Assembly: GCF_020382885.2 (NCBI RefSeq)
Contig: NC_058513.1
Span: 9,333,774 to 9,397,773, forward strand
Direction: 5' to 3'
DNA from: Scatophagus argus
Lineage: Eukaryota > Chordata > Actinopteri > Scatophagidae
DNA: 64,000 nucleotides
Shown here: positions 50,901 through 62,211 of the stretch, one piece after another
Numbering within the stretch: the stretch's first letter is position 1
How the letters are laid out: each line of letters begins with the position of its first letter
Position numbers and translations under genes: made by a program
The notes under the pieces: model-generated
Told to the model about the DNA's origin: nothing
Seen by the model: the letters and a program-made list of their open reading frames with translations, nothing else
Database searches by the model: none

Positions 50901-52308
50901 TTCCAACTCACCTTCACGCTTCTCCCTGGAATCTCACTCCTCTTCCCCAACACTGGAGAGGATAGGAGAGGTGGTTGATAGCAAGCTGTCAACCTCCTGT
51001 TTTACTGGCTCACCTAAGTCAGAAAAATTATCAGGGGGTAAGTTGTCCCTTGCAGCTTTGGACAGTAATCCAGGCAGTAAGAGGCTGATAGAACACGTTC
51101 ATTCCAAGTCTGTGACACAAGCAGAGCAGAGGGGCTCCATCCAGGCTGGGGATAACAACAATGCAGTCATTGCTGCTGAGCAAGTCAGTCCTGGACACGG
51201 GGCAGCGGCAAGGGAGCTGAAACAAAGAAATGGGGCTTCAGATAACACTGGTGTTAAAAGGACCTCAGCAAAGACCGGGTTAGAAAGTGAAAGGAGCCCC
51301 AAGAAGCGTCCTGCCACCTCCTCAACATCATCTAGCTCTCTGTCTCCTGCTTCACCAGCCCTTGATAAGGTACCATCTCGAACACAGACCAAGAATGCAG
51401 CATCAACATCAAACCCCAAGGATAAAAGTGATGGACCGCCTAAAACTAGCAAAGCTGCATCCTCACGAACAGCAACCCCCTCCAAGAAAGGGTCATCGCA
51501 AACCCCAGAGGTATTACATCCTGACTCTGCCCAGCAGAGGAAGAGTGGTTCTCCAGGACTGCAAAGCTCACACCCTCAGAGAAGGACATCACCGAGAGGG
51601 GGAGGCGAGAAAAGCTCAGCCTCAGGAAGGACTAGAGCAGCAGATAGGAGCACTAGCCGTGAATCCTCACGGGCCAGTGTGGTCTCAGAGAGGAAGGTTA
51701 ATTCTGGAGGCCCTCCCTCCAGGTCGAGTGCTGCAAGTAGAGCAGAGGGCAGGCCGGGCCGTGTTGCAGAGAACAAGGCTGTGGGCCGAAGCTCAAGCAG
51801 TAGCTCCTCTATGACAAGCCTGAGATCCTCCAGTGTGGGTGTTTCCACTGCAAACGCAACCCCACCATCAAGAGGACCTCAAAGGAACAGTAAGACAGAA
51901 GAGAAAGGTTTGTCCTTTTTTAAAACTGCTCTGAGGCCCAAAGAAACCCGTAAGTCAACTGACAGTGGGAAAGCAGGAGTGGGAGAAGCTAAAGGATGTC
52001 TAGAGGATGGAGTTGGGGATGCAGCCAAAGAAGTAGTAACACACGGAGCCACCAAGAAACCCCAGAATGTGGCCTCAGAGGCTCAGACTAATGTGAGCAC
52101 AGGCAAAGACAAGGAGTCCTCTAAGGGGTCTGCTGCAGCTAAACAATCACTGCTGCCCTCCACGAAGTCCAAGCTTTCTGGAGCAGAAACAACTACCCAG
52201 TCCCCTGCCAATACGAAAGACCCTTCAAAGAAAGATCCAGTTAAAAAGACAATACAGTCACGGAAGATCCCCATCAACTCTACACAAACTAGCCAGAGGG
52301 CCAAATGA
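41964..52308 (+). CDS. usp31: Ubiquitin-specific protease 31
   Basis: Sixteen exons join in frame into 1313 codons (human about 1350): 41964-42500, 45668-45805, 46023-46111, 46558-46650, 46915-47050, 47400-47550, 47786-47966, 48052-48163, 48259-48353, 48996-49073, 49257-49386, 49689-49808, 49904-50129, 50248-50406, 50511-50663 and 50765-52308. The start is the ATG in GTGACCATGT; it opens MSTVVSNKEKKSFSKKLFRR, like the mammalian protein. The USP Cys box GLKNHGNTCFMNAILQCLSN places the nucleophile at about C97, and the His box GTMQGGHYTAH places the histidine at about H693. Zinc-ribbon cysteines occur as CPHC and CSHC pairs between them. USP31 is a cysteine deubiquitinase reported to remove ubiquitin chains in NF-kappaB signalling and to bind microtubule-associated partners. 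The last exon encodes about 514 residues of Ser/Lys/Pro-rich, probably disordered tail. The N-terminal region before the Cys box is shorter than in mammals. Confidence 0.96.
42501..45667 (+). other. First intron of usp31 (3.2 kb)
   Basis: This is the largest intron of the gene. It is AT-rich, has no coding exon and no recognised element; T-rich runs occur near 43365-43382 and 43525-43535. It could hold regulatory elements, but nothing in the sequence identifies one. Confidence 0.6.
46701..46722. repeat. Poly-A tract (22 A) in a usp31 intron
   Basis: A pure A run lies 50 bases after the exon ending at 46650. I see no SINE or processed copy upstream of it, so it appears to be simple sequence. 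Confidence 0.85.
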
Positions 52309-53244
52309 CATTATCTTAAAGGCCTGATAACAATCTCTCTAGTGCAGCTCTGAGGTGTTTAACCATCAAACTAGACTAAGTGTCTGACAAACATCTTTAA
52401 AGCACTTGTAGCTTTTCAGTGGTTACTGGATACCAGCTGCCATACTGGACACTTACTGTCCACATTGTTAGATAATTATTTAGGAATGGATTTTAACAAA
52501 GCACTTTGTATGGATTGCATTGATTTTGAGGAATATTATAATGTATTGTAAATAAGCATGGACTGCACATGTCTTGACATTATTGCCTTGTTCTGTCTGT
52601 AGCATAGTCGAGAGAAGTACATCTCAGTAGGAGGTGAAAGTAAAAGTGACTTTGCACAAGATGGATGGCAGATATAATGGTGGAAACTTTTGAGATAACA
52701 TCAAACATGGACTACTCAGTCACCAAAGGAAGTTTACTGGCAATTTTTAACATGCTGATGCAGTGAAACACTGAATTATTTACAGAAATCTTTATGTACA
52801 GCTCTCCTTCAATATTGAGAGCCATATGTCAACCACAAACATCAGTGCCTCAGATAATCAAACTATTTAATCTAAATTGTATAACTGCAGGTGTTGGTAA
52901 ATTTGTAAATCAATTTTAATATTTATTAAGCACTGAAAATGTAATTTCAAGTAAAACACAATTTAAGCCTATTTAACCTGAACTGCTGTTTACATATGCT
53001 CCTTGATGTAGTAATTGTGCGACAGCCTTGAAGAAGTATTTTTGCGAAGCCAAAATCAAGACTGACATTGAGAGGCCGAAGAGAAGTGCAGGAATGAAGC
53101 ATGTGTCGTTGGTGTTAAATGTCTGGAGACCTCGGTTTGTAATAGTTCTTCAGTGTTTGTGTTTTATTTGCTGGTAATAACCTGTTACCCCTCAGACCTC
53201 CTCACCTGTCACCACCTCTGCCCTTCAGCTGCTGATACCAACAC
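52309..53244 (+). other. Probable proximal 3' UTR of usp31
   Basis: This AT-rich sequence follows the stop codon. No canonical AATAAA occurs in the first kilobase that I could find; an ATTAAA at 54745-54750 and an AATAAA at 55222-55227 are candidate ends, which would make the 3' UTR 2.4-2.9 kb long and put the MITE at 53249-53913 inside it. Confidence 0.45.
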
Positions 53245-53248
53245 TTAA

Positions 53249-53913
53249 AGAGATAGTTCAGTTTTTTAAGTGGGATTGTACTGTGCCACTTTTCTGTTAT
53301 CAGTGTATTACCCACTGTGGACAACGGTCGCGAGCACACCTCCAGTTTGGAGAAGTGCTAAGAGTACCAGTGTGTGAAGCTAAGCAACGTACTGCTGAAA
53401 AGATTAAATGCATTTTAGCCACCTAGAAAAAGAAATCAATATCAGTTTAATTGTTTGCTATATTTATAATATTTTCAGTGCCTTACGGCACTCTCTGAGT
53501 GTGGCAATCTGAAGTAACCCTTTAAGACAGTAACACAAAGCAAACTAATTGATCAAGGCAGCAGTAGACCTTAAACTCCAGTGTTCTGTGAGGTGAAATG
53601 ACCGTTCATGTTAAAGGAGTTTGGCAGCTTTGAACAAAGCATAGATGGGGTATTAAGGCCGTTTATAGAAAGGCAAAACAATGAAAATATTCCAAATATT
53701 GCACACACTTAACCTTACATCGACTTTTTTTTTCTTACTTGGGGCTATTTAAGGTGGCTAAAATAGATTTTGCTTCTTTCCTCCCTTCCACAGCAGTACA
53801 TTGCTTAGCTTCCTGCAATGGTACTCCTGCTTCTCCTGACCACCACCTACTGCTAATACTCTGACAATGGTACCTCATACAACCCCATGTGAAAAAACCC
53901 CCAAACTATCCCT
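53249..53913. mobile_element. Foldback MITE with ~180-bp inverted arms and TTAA target duplication
   Basis: The left arm starts AGAGATAGTTCAGTTTTTTA and runs to TTTTAGCCACCTAGAA (about 53425). The right arm, read on the minus strand, starts AGGGATAGTTTGGGGGTTTT and runs through GGAAGCTAAGCAATGTACTG to TTTTAGCCACCTTAAA (about 53745). The arms share blocks such as GAAGCTAAGCAACGTACTGC / GAAGCTAAGCAATGTACTGC. Identical TTAA sequences flank the element at 53245-53248 and 53914-53917. A ~300-base AT-rich centre has no coding potential. TTAA duplications are typical of piggyBac-type elements, so a non-autonomous member is likely; the family itself (AAAGGGATAGTT ends) is common in teleosts. Confidence 0.85.
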
Positions 53914-56900
53914 TTAACTGCGGTGCCCACGTTCCTCATGGAGCTCAACTTCTTCAGACTGCCAGACATCTCCAAACATTCCTCTCAGATGAACACAGGG
54001 TTAATGTAAAAAGTCACTACGCACACAGGCAACATATTCAAACACAGCTGGGATGCCTTCATTGAAACACCATACATGCACACAGAGCACTATGGTATGT
54101 TTGAGTATATATTTGAGTATGTCGTGAGTCAGCCCCTCTTCTGTCTTCACGCGCGACGTCACAGCTTGTGCACATTTTTAGCTCGCATTACAGAGTAGAT
54201 CAACAATGAGCGCACCGACATAGACTGAGTAAAAGATCACCACTCATGAAGTATATGACAGATGTTGCATGAAGAATTGCTTATGCATGCACTTAACTAT
54301 GCAAACAGATTCTTGCTAATGCCCACATTGAGTATGTAGACGTGCTACTCTTGGATGTGTATATATTTCTAACTGTATATTTTTCCAAATGCCAGCATCA
54401 GAGAGCATGTTACGGCATCCCTTCTTAAAGCTTTGTTTGCACATTTCTTCAAAGTAATATACATTTTGTATGAATGATAAGTATTGCTCATTCACCCCCT
54501 CAAAGTAAATCAACTCGGTTGCAAATGAATGTTTTCTGTATTGTATTCATTTGTCTCACTTTTTTCCTCACATTTTCCAACCTGTAACAGCTTTTAACAG
54601 GAGACTTTTTTATATGGCTTTGGCAACATAACATTGCTGCAGTTTTAAAAGTTGTGGTACAACTTTCATTTATCATCTGTAATAGTTTGAGATTCAGAGC
54701 GAACGTGTTAGAAGTTTTTCCAGATCTTCTGTGAAAGCTGAGAAATTAAAATGACACTGGTCTGAGGACAGTAGTGTTTTACACAAGAACTAATGACAGG
54801 CTTATTATATAAATGTATATGTAGGCCTAATGAATATAATTTGATGGGGTAGGTCAAGACGTTTCACGATCAAACTCTGAACTCAACCTTTATGACCAGG
54901 CTGTCTTCTGCTTTTGTCTGAAAATAAGTGATGATGTGCAATTTGATATTTTTAATTTGATTCTTGTATAATCAAACCTCAGACCTACAACACACTGATA
55001 TCTTGATTTCACTGTGAAAGACTGCTCTGGAAGGCATCATTAATGTATTTTGTACCAGTAATTCCGATGAAAACAAATTTCATAGTGGCAGTTGAAATAA
55101 CACCCATCAGAATTCAGAGATTTACTGAATGTCAGTGTCACAGTCAGGGATGGGTGTTCATCACTAATCCAGGTAGCTGGGCCATGAGCTACTCCATGTA
55201 GCTCTCTGGCACACGATGCAGAATAAAAGAAATGATTATCTTGAGTGCCTGGTGGCTACAATGTGTTAATACTGTGCTGTTACATCAATCACATGCAGTA
55301 TATAAACTGACATATGTGTGTCACATCAACATAAGTGAAAGTCTGACAAAATTAAAGGGAGGTATAAATATAAGAGATTGCTGTGTGGAGTGATTTATTC
55401 TACTAAAAGCATGAGAGTGATTGGACTTTGATTGTGTGTGTCGTGTTTTTGAACTGTGAATGCACTGTGTTAATCTTTCATAGGGGGTTGCAGTGTACGT
55501 TGGCACTGATTAACTGATTTAGTAATGGAAGCAAAAAGTAAACACAACAAAATAAAATGATGTCATTAAGTAACATTTTGTTGACACATTTGGCTTTGGG
55601 TGATTTGCGTTGCATCGGTGGTTTTTGCGTAGTCACCTTTTGGGACATTTCTTTCTACATTTCTAATTTTCTCCACTTGGTGGAGCTCAGTGTTTGCCCA
55701 ACACAACTCAGCAGACAGAAATAATGAGACGGGGAAATAAAGAAATACTCAGTGTGAATTTGTCCCTGAGAAACGCCCTTCAATGTGAACTTGTGGGATT
55801 ATGAAGATGTATAGTGTGTCAAATTCAATGCTGCCGGTGAGGGAGATCATATGTTATTAAACTACAGCGCCATCATTTATTTAGAACTGATTCGATTGTG
55901 GTTTTATTAGTTTGGCCCAAGGCTGGGCATATTAAGAGTTAATGCTGCCTCTTTGTCTTTCTGTTCTTGTAATTTTGTACAACAGTCAGTGGTTTGGGGA
56001 ATTACATTTTCACCCTCTCACTTCTCACCTCTGGTGCAGTTTGGGAAGTGATGAAATTTTAAAAATTGCCTGTGGTGTGATGGGGCTACAACACGCTCCT
56101 CTTCATAGGCATCGGGATGGCTCCGTGTCACATACTATTTTTCAGAAATTAGCATTTGGTTTTGTATTCTAAAGAAAATGAGAGGGTGATCAATTAACAT
56201 GCATGTATGAATGTAATTAGAAAATCCACAGACTGCAACCCGGCACAAGATCGTTCTGTAAAGGAGCCAGCCTCCTCTGCTGCTGAAATCAATAATCATT
56301 TGCCAGTTGTATCAGTTCCAAGAGAACATCATTAGAGAGACCTCAGTGGAGAATCCAGCAACTTTTATCTGGGTTTACCGCACAAAACCGTGACATTACC
56401 CCTCTTGACTCCTAAACATAATGCATCAAGCGTGCTGAAGTAGTTTACATGTTTTCCTTTTGCTACATTAATGTCCTTGATGCATTGTAGAAAGGCAATC
56501 TAAAGTTATTGATCATTCCAACCTCACTATCTCCTGTGGCCAAATTCAATCCTTGGTGCTGCAGCTAAGTCTCCATTTTGAAACACTCTGTCCCTGGACA
56601 GGAGAGGGTGATGAGCAGGATCTTCATCATTACTTTTCACTTTTTCCTCTGCTCACTGTTTGGATGGTTTAACGTAGTGAATACTGGGGTGTAGGCGAAC
56701 TGAGGGTGGTCACAATATTATAAACACCACTACACATTATCTTACATAATTTGATGCAATGAACACACACACACCCTGGCATACAGCCAAAAATTACCAC
56801 AGAGTTGAAATCCTACCTGAATGAAGATCTATAATGTGCAGGTCTCTATGATATTGTGTCCACCCTGTGATATTTTTACATGTTGATATTTTACAGTTGG

Positions 56901-59900
56901 CTTCCTGTCAACAGAACTTTGCGTCATCTGGAAACACCACAGACAGACGATCCAAAGGACTCTGAGATGTAAAAAAAACACCCTGACATAAAACACACAC
57001 AAAAAGGTGTGAGACTAGCAGGTAAGTACAAACCTTGAAAAAGCAGGAGGTAGCAGCTGAGATGAAAACTCTTCAAGTCAGATGTGTTGGTATTTATAGA
57101 TCAGACAGCATTCTGAAGTGCCTTTAGAAGCCAAATTAAATTAACTTACATTAATAAAGACATTTAAAAAAGATTTGATATTTTTCTTTTTAGCTTTTTT
57201 TAGAACAAGTGCAAAAGATTGACCATCATGAGATGACATCATTCACTCAATTTCATTCAAGAAAATGAGAAATTTAAAACGTCTTAAAGACTGTGTAACT
57301 TCTGAGAGCAGAAACAGCATATTCATTCTCTTACTGAAGAAAATTATTTAAGCATTAAAGGCACCTCATTTTAACACAGTTTCACTGCTGCAGCCTCACT
57401 TGGTCTGGTTTGATCAGTAGCTTATGGTGGCTAATGTTAGCAGGCTTTAGATAAATGTTACAGTATACAAGTAGTTACATTTGCAGGCTTTGAACTTTTT
57501 GCTACACATACTAGCACTAGATTACTATCAATTCACATCGTTTCAGCACTGAAGATACATTCATTTGCATTGGAAGTCCTGATATTCAACATAATATTTG
57601 CACTTTTGTAAACAGTTATTAATTGGAAGTGTGAAGCTAAAGGTAACTTGGGCTGAAGAAAATCAGTGCCTTTTTTTTGTTTGTTTTTTTTTTTGTTTTG
57701 TTTTTGTTGTTTGTGTTTCTCAGCAGCTCTGGTTCAGTTGATCACTCCCCAGCTGGTATTTCTAATTACTTTAAAGGATACAGTATCAGCCTACCTGTCC
57801 ACTTAAATGGCTCAAAATAGCAACCAAGTTTTGGTATCTTTTGGAATCTCCTGATTTCTCTCATTATCTTTCAGTTACTGTTGGTAAAAGTACTTTAAAC
57901 TCTGAACTCTTAATATTTTCACTTTATCTCTATTCAATTTATCATCTATGGAGAATTTTACCATCATGCCGAGCAACACATAACTTAATCTCTCAGTGCT
58001 AGCTTTTTCTTTCTCTCCACTGAATGAAAAACAAATTCAATTATTCACTTGTTTCAGAGCATGTCAATTATTTCTCTTCTCTTGAGTCCAGTGATGCAGC
58101 ACTTTAGTTCCCTTTTAATTGGAGATGAAAAATCTAGCGAGCCTTGAGTGCAGTCGGAGAGAGAGCTGCTTTTTAGGCAATGCAATATACATGACGTGTC
58201 ATGTGGGACATCCACGGTTGAATTACGTAACCCCTGAACAGTGAGAGTTGCCTTGAAAACAACTTTAACACCCAAGAAGCCCGTGTGGTTGTTGGCAGAC
58301 CAGAGGCAAGATCCGTAAACTGTCGGGCTTAGTCCTCATAGTGTCTGTCAAGAGTCATCTGTGGTCCCAAAGGCATTTTTGAATGCATCAGAAATGCGTA
58401 ATTGTAATTATAAAATGGTCCTCAAATTTTCCTCAGTATTCATCCACTGACATCTCGGCCAAAAAAGTACCGTTACAGCTTAGGATGGCAGAAGATGTAC
58501 TTAAAACCTTAACTTATAAAATGTCTGAGATCAGACAGCCACATTTCTCCCACGCGCTGCACATTCATTTCTCCTCCATAATGCACAGAAGTGTGTAACT
58601 GGAATCCCAAGGCCTTGCCAACACAGAGGACTCATCAGGATGCTAGAGAGCAAGGTGTGAAGTGTCAAAGTTGGACATACAGCCAGCGCATGTCTGCCTC
58701 ACTTTCTCTGACACTCATCCTACACCATTGGCTGTGCGAGGAGTGATTGACTGAGAGGTTGATTATGCTTCTTCCAGCCAGGTGGTTGGCAAGCAGAGAG
58801 ACGCATATCACCAGATTGCTGCATCAGCCAAAGTGTGAGGCCACAGTTTCTGGCATCAGTGTGTCTGGACGAACATCACAGGAATAATAAGAAGATAGAT
58901 GTCAATCATCACCCAAAATGTTTTTTTTTTTCTCCACGTTTTGTTGGCAGCAATCTCTTCATCACGTATCTTGTATCATTAGAGGCTTTTGCCTTTTGAG
59001 CAGTGCAGAGACAGAAGACAGGCGAGGCTGCATGGGTAAAAAAAAAACTTCAGGCTTCTTGGGTTCTTGAGGGAGAAGAGGAAAGTCTTTGATGTTGCAG
59101 TTTCATGGAGGCAAAAAACACACTTTGATATTTCATAAGCCATCTCAGCTTAAAAAAATAAATAAATAAATAAAAAATGCAAGCACAAACATCTGCACAT
59201 GCACTCTGTCAAAGATTTGGTTTGAATTATCACCCAGCTGAAAGATTTGCAGTCATTTTAGCTGCAGATATTTGTCTTACGAACAGCACAGTTTTTGAAA
59301 GTTCCAATTTCCAAGAGGACTGCAGAGTGAATTTCTGTCCTCTTTGATTTTCCGAGGAAGATAAATCAGTGTTTGGATGAACATAAAAGGTAATGTATTC
59401 GTAAAAGCTGTGATGAGTGCAGCTGTCTCCAGCATCTGACATCCAATCTGAGACAAGCCGCATGGGGAGGCTGGACCAGTTTGTGCATGTGTGTTTGTGT
59501 GTGCATTGATGTTTATGGCCACAACAAAGAATGTATTGTTGATAGAGTGCAATTTCAATTTAAGTGAAGGACAGAACTTGCAGGATTATTTCAAGAAGTA
59601 CTAAATACTACCTTATGTTGCCTTGATAAATGGTTAAGACTGGCCTTTTAGTAGTCAAGTTCAATATTTGAACAAACATTCTGATCGAATGACAAGATAG
59701 TCATTCAATCAGAAATACTAGCAGATTAATAAATGTAGACCTACAGACCCTAAGAAGGGCAATATTAAGTCTTTCTGACCATATTTTACGAAGGCTTTCA
59801 AACAGAGCTTTCAAATCAAATTTGTCTGCTTGCTCTCATGCTTTCCCATATGGCAATTGTTCTTACCCTTATTTCACAGGTGTGAGATGTGTGAAGACAT

Positions 59901-61615
59901 TTGCACAACAAACCAAGACTGATGTGTAATTTAGAATAGCTTCACCCAGTGCAGCAGGTTTATACAGGATCATTCTGCTGCTTGAATCCTCTTCATCACC
60001 TCAGATCATCATCCAGGTTCAGTTTGTCCCTCATTTTTAAAAATTGCTCCATATGTTAAAAATGAAACCCAACCCAACCCAAGAGAAAAAAAATGCAGTA
60101 TAGCAATGGCTGCCCTGCTGATATAATTTTCCATTTTGAGGTTTGAAGATGTGTTCATTACATGAAAGAAGTGTTTGGGCATTAGGAACAGGAAGCTGAG
60201 CAGCTCTACCTGGCTTCTCCTCATTGTTGTTCCAGCTTTACAAGGCTTCCTGCTAGGAGAGCGCTGCCACGGGATGTAAACCCCCATCAAAATCCTAATG
60301 CACTGCATGTCGACTCAGGTGTGGTCTGGAGTCCAGGGGTTGCTGATGCATCAGATGTGTTTTGGTTTTCTGCGGATGTGAGGTTCATCTGGAGGCAGCC
60401 TTAGGATGAGGCTTGTTATTCTCCGCAGTGAGACATGAGGCACGCACTCTAATTAGAACACATCTCCTGGTGAGAGAGATGCTGAGGTCTGACTACTCCT
60501 CCAATCTAATCAGTTTTCTACCTCACTTTAGCCACTCCACAGAAAACAGACTCTCGTCGCTCGCTCGTCTGACAAACGGATGCAACAACAAGGAGATGGC
60601 ACAGAACAACTGTTTCTAATTTGGAGGACTCTGCAGAATTTCACACTTCTAAATCATGAAAGCGCATGTGCCCAACAAAATTTTACATCTTTGCCATCTT
60701 CCTCTCACTCTCAGCTGGGGACGAGATAAAAGGGATGGGGAGGTGGCTTGTGATTTGCAACATGGATTCAAAGAAAAAAAAAACACAAACAAAACCCAAC
60801 AACATATATATATATATTCATATATGTTTTGTCAAAGCATTACATGCGCTAACATGGCCAACATTTAGACTTACATTTTGCTTCGCTTCCCTGACTTCGT
60901 TCTTAGGCTTAATAGAGCACTTCACATGCACACACTTATTAAATGTCATCCCTACAGACTGCAGTTCCAACATTGGTCTGCAAATAGTTGTAGAACATGT
61001 ATCATTATGTACTTGAGACTGTGCCACAGTTGTCAGCACTTCATTTTAATTTGGCTCCTAAGCCACTGGTGATTTCGACCACTGGGACATCCTGTCGGCT
61101 GCAGAAGTTAAACTATTCTGAAGCGTTAGGACTGAATGAGGTGCACTGCTGAATCTCTGCCTCTGCAGTGTCAGCTGCTGTCTCACTTGGATAGCAGCGA
61201 ACCCTCTGTATCGCATGTGAACGTCCTGAGTAAGGGACGAGGAATGCTGTGTGAATATATACTATTTTAATTGGGTGCAGCTTATATATAGGGCACACAT
61301 GTAAAATGAATCTTCCTGTAGGTATGCATTAAATATTGCTTTCACATTGTTAAGAATCAAACATGTAAAAATGGGCAATATTATCGTTTCAGGGATTCCA
61401 TTTGAAATAATCCTTTGCCACTGCTTCTATCTTACTTCTAAGTTCATTAAAAATCCAAAAGGGTGGATGTTTGAAGCTACATTAACCAGCAGGGATTCTA
61501 CATTATGAGCATGAAGAACATCGTTGTGACATCTGCACACTTTCAGTCTGTTATTTTTCTGTGCTTTAGAGAAAAGTAGGCCTTTTCTGTTTTGATTTTC
61601 ACCCCTTCTGTAAAA

Positions 61616-61636
61616 CAACAACAACAACAACAACAC
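61616..61636. repeat. (CAA)n microsatellite
   Basis: Seven CAA units occur in tandem in the gene-free right part of the window. Confidence 0.85.
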
Positions 61637-62150
61637 AATATTGCTGCTTTAAGCATTAATCAATATCAGATCACAACGTTCGAAAATTATCCAGAGCCTA
61701 AGCCTCTTTCTATAAGTCTTTAAGGAGTATGAAAGATAAAAAAGAGCAATATGTGTGAAGTCTTATCTTAGCAATAACTAGCGCTTAGCTGATGCCTTCA
61801 ACTCCTTCAGGTATTTTGGGCATTAAATAATTACCAGGCTCCTCCACATGGGATGAACTGATGTGAAGTGTATTATATAGGACAAATCTTTTGATTAAAA
61901 ATGTAATCCAAACATTCAACGCATTAAGCATAACCTTGTTTAGGGATCTATTTGAACTGGTTCATTTAGTTGTAATGCCTCATAAAAACAAGAGCTTCAG
62001 TTCGAGCTTATACAAATACTCATTAAGCTTAACAAGCACCTCATTAGTTTAAGTGCAAATAGGTCACGTCATACCGCTCCAAAATGCAAAGGATTTCGTG
62101 ATTTGCATGTGCAGGTTCCAGAGGGAATTCATATTTGAAAAGAAAGCAGA

Positions 62151-62160
62151 GTGTGTGTGT

Positions 62161-62196
<36 letters not shown>

Positions 62197-62211
62197 GCGA
62201 AAGAGAGAGAG
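62151..62211. repeat. Compound (GT)n(GA)n microsatellite
   Basis: A GT run with one AT interruption changes directly into a GA run with a few interruptions. The minus-strand open frame through it is only repeat translation. Confidence 0.9.

Noticed and set aside
51099-51848. Minus-strand and alternative-frame proteins of 90-175 residues over the last usp31 exon
   Set aside because: They arise from the biased composition of the Ser/Pro-rich coding exon and have no independent support.
60009-60308. A 99-residue minus-strand frame as a gene
   Set aside because: It has no recognisable domain and no splice context, and its length is within what chance gives in 10 kb of non-coding DNA.
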